64,000 nt of DNA, taken from NCBI GenBank assembly GCA_026984915.1, contig JALSRG010000056.1, positions 104,807 through 168,806 on the forward strand, read 5' to 3'. Of this stretch, positions 37,891 through 47,355 are shown one piece after another. The position numbers were made by a program, and so were the translations under genes. A model generated the notes under the pieces. It saw only the letters and a program-made list of their open reading frames with translations. It was not told the DNA's origin and did not search any database. Each line of letters begins with the position of its first letter. Position 1 is the stretch's first letter. Origin of the DNA: Marinosulfonomonas sp. (lineage in GTDB: Bacteria > Pseudomonadota > Alphaproteobacteria > Rhodobacterales > Rhodobacteraceae).

Positions 37891-38718
37891 TCAGAGAAGG
37901 GCCTTCAGGCAATCCGCCAGGGCTTCGGTGACCTCCTGATGCGCGGCCACCCCCGGCACCCCCTTGACGGCAGGCTCTTCCAGCGGCGAATAGATCAGGC
38001 TCTCTCTGGCCTTGTTGCGGGCTGCAAAGCTTGGCACCACTTCCACCAGATCGGTCACATGCGGGCGCACTTCCTCGATCATTGCCCTGTCGATGAACAT
38101 CGGATCCTTCCCCAACCCGGCCAGGGAATTCGCCTCATCCGGGGAATGGTTGGCAAACCAGAGAAGAATGGTCTTGCCTTCAATCTTTTTCAGAAGAATT
38201 TTCATGCGCCCGACCCAGGCTTCTTTCAGTTCATCGCGCACGATTTCAAACCGTTCCTCGGAGAGCGCCTGCAGTTCGCCCAGCATATGCCGGGTGAAAC
38301 TGAAATCGGTAAAATCCACCTCGCGGAAAATGGTTTTCATCAGGGTGGATGCGCGCACAAATCTGTCATTCCGGCGCGGATGCACCGCGTAAAACCGGTT
38401 TGACATGTTCTGTGCGCCCATGACCTGAATGATCGTGGCGCGGGCATTGCTGCACGCTTCTATCACCGTCGTTTCATTCGCAAAAACATCAACGCCCGCG
38501 TTGACGCACCCGAAATTGACGGCCGGCATGCCGATTACCTCTTCGAGCATTGCCGGAAAGGGCTTTTCCAGAAACTTCCCATATGTTTCCGTCCCCCCCA
38601 CGCAGGCCAGATAGTCGCCTTCCAGTTTCTTGCGCGGACCGCGAAACAACAGCTTCGACTTGCCATACCGGCAAGGATAATAGTCAAGGGCCCCCTCGCC
38701 CAGGTTCTCATAGGCCAT
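37891..38718 (-). CDS. DUF6473-type conserved protein, function unknown
   Basis: 275 residues from the ATG at 38718 (MAYENLGEGALDYYPCRYGK), which has GAGG 8 bases upstream; a GTG three codons earlier is less likely. The N-terminal segment with LLFRGPRKKLEGDYLACVGG and GTETYGKF looks like the family conserved in Rhodobacteraceae next to etf/hbd genes, and the following VNFGCVNAGVD is also typical. No catalytic motif can be assigned with confidence. It is transcribed against etfBA and away from the hbd gene. Confidence 0.82.
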   Translation of the reverse strand: MAYENLGEGALDYYPCRYGKSKLLFRGPRKKLEGDYLACVGGTETYGKFLEKPFPAMLEEVIGMPAVNFGCVNAGVDVFANETTVIEACSNARATIIQVMGAQNMSNRFYAVHPRRNDRFVRASTLMKTIFREVDFTDFSFTRHMLGELQALSEERFEIVRDELKEAWVGRMKILLKKIEGKTILLWFANHSPDEANSLAGLGKDPMFIDRAMIEEVRPHVTDLVEVVPSFAARNKARESLIYSPLEEPAVKGVPGVAAHQEVTEALADCLKALL

Positions 38719-38820
38719 AATACCCACCTCTGTAATTTACACCCAGCACCAGATTCGCCCATACATGTTTCCAAAAGGCTAAACGAAGCATTCTAGGCAA
38801 TTTTTCATGGATTGCCCCCC

Positions 38821-38848
38821 TTGCACCCGCGCTGCAGCGCGGCATAGT
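38821..38848 (+). promoter_or_regulatory. Promoter of hbd with a palindrome between -35 and -10
   Basis: TTGCAC (38821-38826) and CATAGT (38843-38848) are separated by 16 bases that form a perfect palindrome, CCGCGCTGCAGCGCGG. The predicted start is about 23 bases before the hbd ATG. A palindrome filling the spacer is a natural place for a repressor or a spacer-remodelling activator. Confidence 0.5.
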
Positions 38849-38877
38849 CTGGCGGCGAAATAATGAGGATCAAAAGC

Positions 38878-39753
38878 ATGGAAATCGAAAAAGTCGGGAT
38901 TATCGGCGCAGGCCAGATGGGCAACGGAATAGCCCATGTTTTTGCACTTGCCGGGTATGATGTTCTGATGAACGACATCGCCCAGGAAAGTCTGGATGCC
39001 GCCATGGCATTGATTGATCGCAACATGACCCGTCAGGTCAGCCGCGAAAAGATTTCACAGGCCGACAAGGAGGCTGCGCTGTCGCGGATAAAGACAACAC
39101 TGAAACTGCCGGAGCTTGGCCAGACCGATCTGGTCATCGAGGCCGCAACCGAACGCGAGACCGTGAAGAATGCCATTTTCGAAGACCTGCAACCACATCT
39201 TCAGCCGCATACGATCCTGACGTCCAACACCTCGTCCATATCCATTACCCGCCTGGCCTCACGCACTGATCGCCCGGAAAAATTCATGGGGTTTCATTTC
39301 ATGAACCCGGTTCCGGTGATGCAGCTGGTCGAACTGATCCGGGGCATTGCCACCGACGAAGCCACATATTCGACCTGCCAGAACGTGGTGAAAAAGCTGG
39401 GAAAAACCGCTGCCATGGCCGAGGATTTCCCGGCCTTTATCGTCAACCGTATCCTGATGCCCATGATCAACGAGGCGGTTTACGCCCTGTATGAGGGCGT
39501 TGGCTCCGTGCGGTCGATCGACACCTCGCTGAAACTGGGGGCCAACCACCCCATGGGGCCGCTTGAACTGGCCGATTTCATTGGCCTTGATACCTGTCTT
39601 GCGATCATGAATGTGCTGCATGACGGGTTGGCCGACACGAAATATCGCCCCTGCCCGCTGCTCACAAAATACGTCGAGGCGGGGTGGCTGGGCCGCAAAA
39701 CACAACGCGGTTTCTATGATTACCGGGGCGATGAACCGGTTCCGACGCGATAG
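38878..39753 (+). CDS. hbd: 3-hydroxybutyryl-CoA dehydrogenase
   Basis: NAD(P)-dependent oxidation of 3-hydroxybutyryl-CoA to acetoacetyl-CoA, used in fatty-acid and polyhydroxybutyrate metabolism. It has 291 residues. The nucleotide-binding motif is GAGQMG (10-15). The catalytic region is GFHFMNPVPVMQLVELI, with the family signature NRILMPMINEAVYALYEGVG after it. The ATG at 38878 follows GAGG at about 9 bases. Its placement near etfBA is common in Rhodobacteraceae. The promoter spacer carries a palindrome. Confidence 0.95.
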   Translation: MEIEKVGIIGAGQMGNGIAHVFALAGYDVLMNDIAQESLDAAMALIDRNMTRQVSREKISQADKEAALSRIKTTLKLPELGQTDLVIEAATERETVKNAIFEDLQPHLQPHTILTSNTSSISITRLASRTDRPEKFMGFHFMNPVPVMQLVELIRGIATDEATYSTCQNVVKKLGKTAAMAEDFPAFIVNRILMPMINEAVYALYEGVGSVRSIDTSLKLGANHPMGPLELADFIGLDTCLAIMNVLHDGLADTKYRPCPLLTKYVEAGWLGRKTQRGFYDYRGDEPVPTR

Positions 39754-39766
39754 CCGGGGCGGAAAG

Positions 39767-40624
39767 CTAGCGTTTGCCCAATGCCAGGGTTTCTTCGCGC
39801 AGCCAGGCCATAAGGCCGCGCGGGTCATCCGCCCATTTCTGGATTTCCTCGTTCGGAATTGTCGGGCCGATTACCGGTGACTGCGGTTTGTTCAACGAAT
39901 GCGCAGCCTCGTGCAACAGCAGACCTTGGCGCAGGGTTGCCGACAGCAGATTGGCTATCTGATAAAGGCGCGTGTTGCGGCCCGGAAAGAAAATCGGCAG
40001 CACCGTTGCCCCGGAGCGCAGCAGCATTTTTGCGGTGAACGGGTTCCATTCTGATTCGATCGCGGGGCCAAAGAATGTCTTGGAATGGGCCACCTGCCCG
40101 GACGGGAACAGGATAATCACGCCGCCATCCTTGAGATGTGCCATTGCCTGTCTGCGCATATCCAGATTCTGCCGCACGGCATTATCCTCATGCGGAAACG
40201 CCACCGGCAGCATGAATTGTTCGACTTCACGCACCCCGCTGAGCAGATTGCGCGTCAGGATCTTGTAATCCGTGCGCACCCGGCCGATCAGTTCGGCCAT
40301 CACCATGCCATCCACCATTCCGTGAGGGTGATTTGCGACAACCACCAGCGGGCCATCCTTTGGTATAAACGCGAGTTGTTCTGCCGGTGTGGTGACATCA
40401 ATCCCCATTATTTCAAGCGCCTGGGTAAAGAACGCCTGACCGATCGGCGCGCCCTGTTGCTCAAATTTACGGATCAGACGCAGCAAGGGGATTTTGCCGG
40501 TCATCCACTCCATCGAGCGGATGACACCCACTTTCCACGGGTTCTTGAACGTATTGGCATAGGACAGCTTGCGCTTGTCATAAGGGATGTTTTCCCTTCG
40601 GTCGGTTTCCGTTTCACTGTCCAC
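39767..40624 (-). CDS. 1-acyl-glycerol-3-phosphate-type acyltransferase
   Basis: PlsC-superfamily acyltransferase of 285 residues, probably membrane-associated and acting in phospholipid or related lipid synthesis. The catalytic block NHPHGMVD (NHx4D form) and the downstream FPSG motif are present. A GTG at 40624 (VDSETETDRRENIPYDKRKL) is chosen because longer readings run back into ptsH and add low-complexity residues; it lies 40 bases after the ptsH stop. The exact acyl substrate is unknown. It is last in the ptsH cluster and converges on hbd. Confidence 0.87.
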   Translation of the reverse strand: MDSETETDRRENIPYDKRKLSYANTFKNPWKVGVIRSMEWMTGKIPLLRLIRKFEQQGAPIGQAFFTQALEIMGIDVTTPAEQLAFIPKDGPLVVVANHPHGMVDGMVMAELIGRVRTDYKILTRNLLSGVREVEQFMLPVAFPHEDNAVRQNLDMRRQAMAHLKDGGVIILFPSGQVAHSKTFFGPAIESEWNPFTAKMLLRSGATVLPIFFPGRNTRLYQIANLLSATLRQGLLLHEAAHSLNKPQSPVIGPTIPNEEIQKWADDPRGLMAWLREETLALGKR

Positions 40625-40664
40625 GTCTGAGCTTTCCGCTTCGCTGTCAGGCTCCCGATTCTGC

Positions 40665-40937
40665 CTAGAAATCTTCGCCGAACCGATCCGCAACAAGATC
40701 GGCAAGGGCCTGTGCCAGATTCTCGGCATCGGGTCCGCTGGTCTCAACCTCAATAGAGGTTCCTTTGGAGGCTGCCAACATCAAAAGCCCCATGATGGAA
40801 TCACCCGAAGCCGACAGACCATCCCTGGAAACCTCTGCGGCGGCATCATGCTGCTCGACCACCTCGACAAATTTGGCCGAAGCGCGCGCATGCAATCCCT
40901 TTTCGTTGATGATCTTCAATGTCCGGCTGGTTGCCAT
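40665..40937 (-). CDS. ptsH: Phosphocarrier protein HPr
   Basis: Phosphotransfer protein of 90 residues. The histidine that receives phosphate is His16 in GLHARASAKF. The regulatory serine is Ser47 in GDSIMGLLMLAASKG, the site for HPr kinase, whose gene is upstream. The ATG at 40937 is preferred. A GTG nine codons earlier overlaps the EIIA gene by 20 bases. In alphaproteobacteria lacking sugar PTS permeases this HPr works in a regulatory phosphorelay. Confidence 0.95.
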   Translation of the reverse strand: MATSRTLKIINEKGLHARASAKFVEVVEQHDAAAEVSRDGLSASGDSIMGLLMLAASKGTSIEVETSGPDAENLAQALADLVADRFGEDF

Positions 40938-40944
40938 GGGCAGG

Positions 40945-41337
40945 CTATCCTGTTCTTCTGTCACTGCTGTCTATGTATTTTTTCCCGGCCGCCAGTGCGC
41001 AACTTGCGGCCTCATCCACAGTTTTTCCACGACATTTTGCCAGCTTGATCAGCATGGGCAGATTTGCGCCATGCAAAAAGCGGCGGTTTTTCGGGCCTTG
41101 CGCACAAAATGACAGATTGGAGGGCGACCCGCCAAACATATCCGTCACAACAACCACACCCTGGCCCTGATCCACAGCATCGGCAGCCGCGCGGATTTCC
41201 TCTTCTTTTCGGGCCCGGTCAAAATCACCTTCGATGGAAATCGTGCGCACACCCTGAAGTTTGCCGACCACATGTTCGACAGCGGACAGATATTCTCTGG
41301 CCAAACCACCATGCGCGACGATCACAATACCGATCAC
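40945..41337 (-). CDS. PTS EIIA component, mannose type (regulatory)
   Basis: 130 residues with the phosphorylatable histidine at position 9 in [10 protein letters not shown], and [16 protein letters not shown], both diagnostic of the EIIA-Man family. The GTG start overlaps the rapZ stop by four bases (GTGA). No EIIB or EIIC permease is near, so it is probably a regulatory terminal acceptor in the ChvG/HprK phosphorelay rather than a transporter part. Confidence 0.94.
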   Translation of the reverse strand: MIGIVIVAHGGLAREYLSAVEHVVGKLQGVRTISIEGDFDRARKEEEIRAAADAVDQGQGVVVVTDMFGGSPSNLSFCAQGPKNRRFLHGANLPMLIKLAKCRGKTVDEAASCALAAGKKYIDSSDRRTG

Positions 41338-42278
41338 GCGTTCTTACCCCTTATCATTTCGGCGGTCGCGCCCGACCTCCGTTCAAGTTCCCTATGCCTT
41401 ATAGACACCTGCCAAGCCTCCTTCGCAAGTGAATTAGCCAGCCTTTCTGCAACGGCGACAGAACGATGTTGCCCGCCAGTGCAGCCAAAACCGATCGACA
41501 AATGCGATTTTCCTTCTTCCGCATAGGCAGGCAATAGCAGAAGAACCAGATCAAGAATGCGCTCAAAGAAAGGCAAAAACCGTTCGTCTTTTTCTATGTA
41601 TTCTGCAACATCCCTGCTCCGCCCGTCCTTGTCGCGCAGTTTTTCCTCCCAATAGGGATTTCGCAGAAACCGGACGTCAAACACCATATCTATGCCACGC
41701 GGCAGGCCGCGTTTGTAGGAAAACGAGTGAACCGAGACCGCCAGCGATTGCGCCGATTCCGGCGCAAACAAATGCTGGATTTCCGCGCGCAGATCATGCG
41801 GTGTCATATCCGATGTTTCCAGCAGAATACCGGCACGCACCCTGATCGGGGTCAACAAATCCATTTCCCGCTGTATACCCTGAGCCGGTGATTCCGCCGG
41901 AGCCAGCGGGTGCCTGCGGCGGGTTTCCGAGTATCGCCGCACCAGAACCTCGGGGCGGCAGTCCAGATACAGCAGTTCCATGTCCACATCGGGATTCGCC
42001 GTCAGGCTGTCAATCATCTCGATCAGGGTTGTGGTGCTGAAATCGCGGTTGCGCACATCTATGCCCAGGGCCAGCGGCCGGCCAATCGGCGGGCCTTCCA
42101 GAAGATGCGGCAACAGGCTCAGCGGCAGATTGTCGATGGTTTCAAAACCGATGTCCTCCAGCACATTGATCGCCGTTGACCGCCCGGCCCCCGAGGGCCC
42201 GGTGACCAGGACCAGCCGTCGTGCATTTCCGGCACGCACACCGCTTTGCCCCGCTCGGGATGATCTGGTCACATCCAT
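41334..42278 (-). CDS. rapZ: RNase adapter protein RapZ
   Basis: 314 residues. The N-terminal nucleotide-binding domain has GPSGAGRS (27-34), with Arg in place of the usual Walker A Lys. The conserved C-terminal domain contains [20 protein letters not shown] and [20 protein letters not shown]. In enterics RapZ directs RNase E to small RNAs controlling glucosamine-6-phosphate synthase. Here it lies inside the hprK-EIIA-ptsH cluster, overlapping EIIA by four bases and 24 bases after hprK, suggesting a link to cell-envelope precursor control. Confidence 0.95.
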   Translation of the reverse strand: MDVTRSSRAGQSGVRAGNARRLVLVTGPSGAGRSTAINVLEDIGFETIDNLPLSLLPHLLEGPPIGRPLALGIDVRNRDFSTTTLIEMIDSLTANPDVDMELLYLDCRPEVLVRRYSETRRRHPLAPAESPAQGIQREMDLLTPIRVRAGILLETSDMTPHDLRAEIQHLFAPESAQSLAVSVHSFSYKRGLPRGIDMVFDVRFLRNPYWEEKLRDKDGRSRDVAEYIEKDERFLPFFERILDLVLLLLPAYAEEGKSHLSIGFGCTGGQHRSVAVAERLANSLAKEAWQVSIRHRELERRSGATAEMIRGKNA

Positions 42279-42302
42279 GGTTGAAACCCTTGTTCTGCCG
42301 CG

Positions 42303-42764
42303 TCACGCACAACGCCCACCTTTTAGATACTGCAGAATGGCCGCCGGAAAAGCCGAACTCTCGACCTTGTGAAGAAGCGGAACCGGAACGCCCAGCAGGT
42401 TTTGCACGCGAAACGGTGGCAAACGCTCATTTTCCAGCTGTGCCATGTCAACAATCAGCGCCAGGCGGGCGCGATCGGCCACCTCGGCGGCAAGCAGCCC
42501 GACGCCCCTTGCCTCGATCATGCCCTTGATGGCAGCCGGTGCATGGCTCCACAGCGTTTCGGATTGCTTGTAAATACAGGTCTGGTCGTCTGATACAAGC
42601 CTGGCCCCCAGGGCCATCATCTGCAGGGCCAGTTCGGATTTTCCTGACCCGGACGGCCCAAGGAGAAGAGCGGCACGACCGTCCTTTTCAACGCATGACG
42701 CATGCAAGACGCATGTGCCGCCGGCATCTTTGTCTGATACCGGTTTTTCAAGCGACGAAGCCAT
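42303..42764 (-). CDS. hprK: HPr kinase/phosphorylase, short alphaproteobacterial form
   Basis: ATP-dependent kinase for the HPr serine. It has 153 residues and keeps only the catalytic C-terminal domain of the Gram-positive enzyme. Walker A GPSGSGKS is at 36-43, followed by ALGARLVSDDQT, and IEARGVGLL is typical. The ATG at 42764 is preferred. A TTG at 42803 would overlap the histidine-kinase gene by 23 bases. It lies directly after chvG, the standard order. Confidence 0.92.
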   Translation of the reverse strand: MASSLEKPVSDKDAGGTCVLHASCVEKDGRAALLLGPSGSGKSELALQMMALGARLVSDDQTCIYKQSETLWSHAPAAIKGMIEARGVGLLAAEVADRARLALIVDMAQLENERLPPFRVQNLLGVPVPLLHKVESSAFPAAILQYLKGGRCA

Positions 42765-42780
42765 GGCAATGATCCGCCGG

Positions 42781-44505
42781 TCAGACGGGAAGGCCGACGA
42801 CAAACCGGGCGCCCAATGGCTCCGATGTTATGTCAGCCTCGGTCGGGCGGATGTTTTCGGCCCAGATCACACCGCCATGCGCTTCGACGATCTGCTTGGA
42901 AATCGCCAGCCCCAGGCCGGAATTATTGCCAAACTGTCCGGCAGGACGTTCCGAATAGAACCGGTTGAAAATCTTGTGCAGCGCCTGATTGGGAATGCCC
43001 GGTCCGGTATCTTCGACCACGACAAGAACGCGGTTTTCGCGTTTGCGCGCCCAGACGCGAATGGCATCTCCATCCTCGCAGAAAGAAATGGCGTTGGTGA
43101 TCAGATTGACGAAAACCTGTGCCAGACGCGCCTCCAGCCCCTGAACGATCACCGGCTTGCGCGGCAGGTCGGAAATAAACTCGATGCCTTTCTTCGCAGC
43201 CTCCCCGCTGAGGTGCCCGTTTATATTTGTCAGCAATTTCAGAAGATCAAAGCTCTCTTCCTCTTCTTTCACCAATTCGCTGTCCAGACGCGATGCATTG
43301 GAAATATCACTGACCAGACGATCCAGCCGGCGCACATCGTGGTCGATGACATCCAATAGCTGGGTACGCTGACCCTCGCGCTTTGCCACCCGCAATGTCC
43401 CCACGGCAGATCGCAGGCTTGCCAGCGGGTTCTTGATCTCATGCGCCACGTCCGCGGCAAACTGCTCATTGGCATCAATCCGGTCATAAAGGGCCGTGAC
43501 CATGCCACGCAACGCGCCTGACAACCGGCCGATTTCATCGGGCCGCGCGGTCAGATCGGGGATCCGCACCCGCCCTGGATTCATCTTGCGCGCCTTTTTG
43601 TCCCGGCCCAGTTCCGCGGCCGCAGCAAGATCAGACAGCGGGTTGGCTATGGTACTGGCCAGCAAAAGGCTCAGCCCGATGGAAACCAGAATGGCGATGA
43701 CAAACATTTGCAGGACCTGTTCGCGTTCCCGCCGCACCAGGCTGTCCAGTTCTCCGGCGGCGCTGGTCACCGCGACAACTGCGACAGGTGCACCATTGCG
43801 TTCAATCGGCAGCGCGACGGAAAAAACCGAGCGGTTTGAATCGTCCTTGGTGGTCTTGATCTGGGCTTCACCCTTCAGGGCGTCGGGTACCAGAAGCTTG
43901 GCAACTTCTTCGGTGTTCAGGTTGGTTTTTTCCACTGGTGATGACGTCAGCGTGCCCGACAACCCTTCCCAGATCGCATTCAGGAAATCGGTGATCAGGG
44001 TGCTCCGCTCGTCCTTGCGCAGCCCGTTGACGGGCGAGCTTTGCGGTCGCTCATGCCCGACGCTTGAGGTGATCAGCCGGCCGGACGGGTCATAGATAAA
44101 TACTTCGACCCCCGGCGGAAGATGGATTTTATCGAGTGTTTCAGCCACGTTGATGCCGCTGCTTGACAGGCTGGTTGTATGGCCGGATGAGGCAAGGCTC
44201 TTGTCCAGTTGCGCTTCGAACACGTCAGAGATCAACTGCGCTTCGGTCACCAGGCCACGTTCGCGCTGAAACACCAGACTGTCGCGAAACGGGTTGAGAT
44301 ACAACACGCCGGCAACCAGTATGATAAGGCCCATCAGGTTGAAGGTGATGATCTTGCGCGCCAAAGGCGAGCGGTTCAGAGAGATGATACCTCTCCGTTT
44401 TCTGCGCGCCCGCAGTTCGCTCTCCACAACGTCTGTCGGACCGGTCCAGTCCTCGCCCAGAACGATGTTGGCGTTATCTCCGCTTTTCGTATCGCGCACG
44501 TTCAT
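42781..44505 (-). CDS. chvG: Sensor histidine kinase ChvG
   Basis: 574 residues. A cytoplasmic N-terminal part is followed by a first transmembrane helix (around 50-70), a periplasmic sensor region, a second helix (around 270-290), HAMP, and a HisKA/HATPase core. The phosphorylated histidine is in FAADVAHEIKNPLASLRSAV. ATP-binding boxes appear as NLITNAISFCED and VEDTGPGIPN. ChvG senses acid or envelope stress and controls exopolysaccharide and central carbon genes in related bacteria. It is 14 bases after chvI. Confidence 0.95.
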   Translation of the reverse strand: MNVRDTKSGDNANIVLGEDWTGPTDVVESELRARRKRRGIISLNRSPLARKIITFNLMGLIILVAGVLYLNPFRDSLVFQRERGLVTEAQLISDVFEAQLDKSLASSGHTTSLSSSGINVAETLDKIHLPPGVEVFIYDPSGRLITSSVGHERPQSSPVNGLRKDERSTLITDFLNAIWEGLSGTLTSSPVEKTNLNTEEVAKLLVPDALKGEAQIKTTKDDSNRSVFSVALPIERNGAPVAVVAVTSAAGELDSLVRREREQVLQMFVIAILVSIGLSLLLASTIANPLSDLAAAAELGRDKKARKMNPGRVRIPDLTARPDEIGRLSGALRGMVTALYDRIDANEQFAADVAHEIKNPLASLRSAVGTLRVAKREGQRTQLLDVIDHDVRRLDRLVSDISNASRLDSELVKEEEESFDLLKLLTNINGHLSGEAAKKGIEFISDLPRKPVIVQGLEARLAQVFVNLITNAISFCEDGDAIRVWARKRENRVLVVVEDTGPGIPNQALHKIFNRFYSERPAGQFGNNSGLGLAISKQIVEAHGGVIWAENIRPTEADITSEPLGARFVVGLPV

Positions 44506-44519
44506 TCCTTTGACGAGGA

Positions 44520-45221
44520 TTACTCCTCGTTATACCTGTAGCCAATTCCATACAGGGTTTCGATTGCGGAAAAGTTGTCATCTGCGGTACGCATTTTCTT
44601 ACGCAAACGCTTGATGTGACTGTCAATGGTGCGATCATCCACATAGACTTGGTCGTCATAGGCCACATCCATCAACTGATCGCGGCTTTTGACAAAGCCG
44701 GGCCGTTGCGCCAAGGCCTGCAGCAACAGGAACTCGGTGACGGTCAGGGAAACTTCCTTGCCTTTCCACGAAACGGAATGGCGAAGCGGGTCCATCCTCA
44801 GATCACCGCGTTCGATAACCTTGTCCTGCTCGGTCTCGGCCACGTCCTTGCCGGCAATTGCATCCTGACGACGCAAAAGCGCCCGGATTCTTTCGACCAG
44901 CAGGCGCTGCGAGAACGGTTTCTTCACGTAATCATCCGCCCCCATTCGCAGGCCCAGAACCTCGTCGATCTCATCGTCTTTTGACGTCAGAAAAATCACC
45001 GGAATCTGGGTTTTCTGGCGCAGGCGCTGCAACAAATCCATGCCATCCATGCGCGGCATCTTGATATCCAGAACCGCCATGTCGGGCATTTTCTTGTTGA
45101 ACCCGTCCAGCGCGGATTGGCCATCGTTATAGGTTACGACATCAAAACCTTCGGCCTCGAGTGTCATTGATACGGACGTCAGAATGTTTCTGTCATCGTC
45201 CACCAGTGCGATTGTCGCCAT
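44520..45221 (-). CDS. chvI: Response regulator ChvI
   Basis: OmpR-family regulator of 233 residues. The receiver has Asp8-10 and the phosphorylated Asp52 in [11 protein letters not shown]. The C-terminal winged helix includes [20 protein letters not shown]. The ATG follows AAGGA at 7 bases. It is the first gene of the chvI-chvG-hprK-rapZ-EIIA-ptsH series and divergent from pckA, a conserved alphaproteobacterial layout. Confidence 0.96.
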   Translation of the reverse strand: MATIALVDDDRNILTSVSMTLEAEGFDVVTYNDGQSALDGFNKKMPDMAVLDIKMPRMDGMDLLQRLRQKTQIPVIFLTSKDDEIDEVLGLRMGADDYVKKPFSQRLLVERIRALLRRQDAIAGKDVAETEQDKVIERGDLRMDPLRHSVSWKGKEVSLTVTEFLLLQALAQRPGFVKSRDQLMDVAYDDQVYVDDRTIDSHIKRLRKKMRTADDNFSAIETLYGIGYRYNEE

Positions 45222-45558
45222 TGGGGAGTTCCTTATTCTGCTCTATCTATCTGCTTTTTCGGCCTATTCTTTTAACAAAACCGGCCCAAAGCAAGACGAA
45301 ACTGCGAATCACTGCCGTTTCAACGGTCGTTTCCGGACGAAATTTCGCAATCAATGACTAATATGTCTCACTTTGTTGCCAAAAGGCCAGATTTTTTTGC
45401 TGTTGATTGCGCTAACTGTGCGTTTGCGTCCTGTTTTCTTCCTCCTTCCCCGTGGTAATGGAACGCATCGGCCAGATATGCCGGTCAGCGCAAATGCAGT
45501 CTGTTGCGCCGAAGTGAACCAGAAAAAAACCGCAGCGTGCGGTGACAGGAGCTTGCAG
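45222..45558. promoter_or_regulatory. Divergent chvI/pckA control region
   Basis: 337 bases with no gene. In the pckA direction TGATTGCGCTAACT (45404-45417) is an imperfect palindrome around GCGC. It resembles a LacI-family operator and could be the site for a carbon-flux regulator. The chvI side has a possible -35/-10 (TTGCTT, 17 bases, AAGAAT) that is weak. Longer in-frame pckA readings into this region are not supported. Confidence 0.45.
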
Positions 45559-47157
45559 ATGGAAACAGGACGGGTGAACCCATCACACCGACTGGAAGAT
45601 CAGGGCATTTCCGGCCTTGGCAATATTTATTACAACCTGATGGAACCGGACCTGATGGAACAGGCGGTAAAGCGGGACGAAGGCCGTATCGGCAAGGGCG
45701 GACCACTCTTGGTGACCACGGGCAAATTTACCGGCCGATCCCCGAATGACAAATTCATTGTCCGCACCCCCTCCGTCGAAGACAGCATCTGGTGGGAAAA
45801 CAACCAGCCGATGGAGCCGGCCGCGTTTGATCAGCTTTATGCCGACATGCTGGACTATATGAAAGGCAAGGATTTCTTTGTCGCCGACCAGTTTGGCGGC
45901 GCTGATCCGGAAAATCGCCTGAATGTCCGCGTCATCACCGAACTCGCCTGGCACAATCTGTTCACGCGCCACATGCTGCGCCGGCCATCGCGCGCGGAAC
46001 TGAACAGTTTCGTCACCGAGTTCACCGTTATCGACTGCCCCGGTTTCAAGGCCGATCCGGCGCGGCACGGCTGCCGGTCCGATACCGTGATTGCCCTGAA
46101 CTTCGACAAGAAGATGATCCTGATCGGCAACACGGCCTATGCCGGCGAAATCAAGAAATGCGTCTTTACGCTGTTGAACTATATTCTGCCCGGCAAGGGT
46201 GTCATGGCGATGCATTGCTCAGCCAATCACGCCCCCGGCAACCCGGACGATGCCGCGGTTTTCTTTGGCCTGTCGGGCACCGGCAAAACCACGCTTTCGG
46301 CCGATCCGTCGCGGGTGCTGATCGGTGACGATGAACACGGCTGGTCCGATAACGGGGTGTTCAACTTTGAAGGTGGCTGTTACGCAAAAACCATCCACCT
46401 CGACCCCAAGGCGGAACCGGAAATCTATGCCACGACGGAGAAGTTTTCCACCATCATCGAGAACATGGTTTTTGACGAAGAAACCCGGCAGCTCGATTTT
46501 GACGACGACAGCCTGACGGCGAATATGCGTTGCGCCTATCCGCTGCGCTACATTTCCAACGCCTCGAAAACCTCGATGGCGGGGCATCCGAAAAACATCA
46601 TCATGCTGACCTGCGATTCATTCGGGGTCCTGCCGCCGATTTCACGCCTGACCCCGGCGCAGGCAATGTATCATTTTCTGTCCGGATTTACCGCCAAGGT
46701 CGCCGGAACCGAGCGTGGCGTTACCGAGCCCGAGCCGACATTCTCAACCTGCTTTGGCGCCCCTTTCATGCCGCGACGCCCCGAGGTTTACGGCAACCTG
46801 CTGCATGACAAGATCGCGCATCACGATGCCACCTGCTGGCTGGTCAACACCGGTTGGACGGGCGGGGCCTATGGCACCGGAAAACGCATGCCGATCAAGG
46901 CAACGCGGGCCCTGCTGACGGCTGCGCTCGATGGCTCGCTGAACAATGCTGAGTTCCGCAAGGATCCGAATTTCGGCTTTGACGTGCCGGTGGCCGTGCA
47001 TGATGTGGACAACAGCCTGCTCAACCCGCGTGATACATGGGCAGACAAGGACGCCTATGATGCGCAGGCGAAAAAGCTGGTCGGCATGTTTGCGGAGAAC
47101 TTTGAGCAATACCTGCCCTATATCAGCGATGATGTGAAAGCCGCGGCAATCGGCTGA
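45559..47157 (+). CDS. pckA: Phosphoenolpyruvate carboxykinase (ATP)
   Basis: Converts oxaloacetate and ATP to phosphoenolpyruvate, the entry step of gluconeogenesis. It has 532 residues. The ATP-binding loop [16 protein letters not shown] includes GLSGTGKT at 237-244, and MHCSANHAP precedes it. The start [20 protein letters not shown] follows AGGAG at 7 bases; the longer frame is discarded. It is divergent from chvI and followed by a strong terminator. Confidence 0.97.
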   Translation: METGRVNPSHRLEDQGISGLGNIYYNLMEPDLMEQAVKRDEGRIGKGGPLLVTTGKFTGRSPNDKFIVRTPSVEDSIWWENNQPMEPAAFDQLYADMLDYMKGKDFFVADQFGGADPENRLNVRVITELAWHNLFTRHMLRRPSRAELNSFVTEFTVIDCPGFKADPARHGCRSDTVIALNFDKKMILIGNTAYAGEIKKCVFTLLNYILPGKGVMAMHCSANHAPGNPDDAAVFFGLSGTGKTTLSADPSRVLIGDDEHGWSDNGVFNFEGGCYAKTIHLDPKAEPEIYATTEKFSTIIENMVFDEETRQLDFDDDSLTANMRCAYPLRYISNASKTSMAGHPKNIIMLTCDSFGVLPPISRLTPAQAMYHFLSGFTAKVAGTERGVTEPEPTFSTCFGAPFMPRRPEVYGNLLHDKIAHHDATCWLVNTGWTGGAYGTGKRMPIKATRALLTAALDGSLNNAEFRKDPNFGFDVPVAVHDVDNSLLNPRDTWADKDAYDAQAKKLVGMFAENFEQYLPYISDDVKAAAIG

Positions 47158-47178
47158 CATCAGGCCAACCCGACAGCA

Positions 47179-47212
47179 ACGCCCCGAATCCGCGCGGATC
47201 GGGGCGTTTTTT
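47179..47212 (+). terminator. Intrinsic terminator after pckA
   Basis: ACGCCCCGA (from 47179) pairs with TCGGGGCGT (47199-47207), with CCGCGCGG folding at the top. Six T residues follow (47207-47212). It lies about 22 bases after the stop codon. Confidence 0.85.
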
Positions 47213-47355
47213 ATCCCAGCAGGCCCGTTCCAAATGCTGTACCGCAGAATGGCAGGGTTATTTTACTTCATTTATGCCGCTTTATTCGTATTTTTGTTGC
47301 GCTGCACCTGCAAAGTGCCTATTCCCGTGCTGACACTGATTCACGGAATTTTCCC

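Noticed and set aside
40938..40964. GTG start adding nine residues to HPr
   Set aside because: It overlaps the EIIA gene by 20 bases and is longer than usual for the family; the ATG at 40937 is preferred, though not proven.
45373..45558. 62-residue N-terminal extension of pckA
   Set aside because: The AGGAG site and family N-terminus point to the ATG at 45559; the extension covers the promoter and operator-like site.
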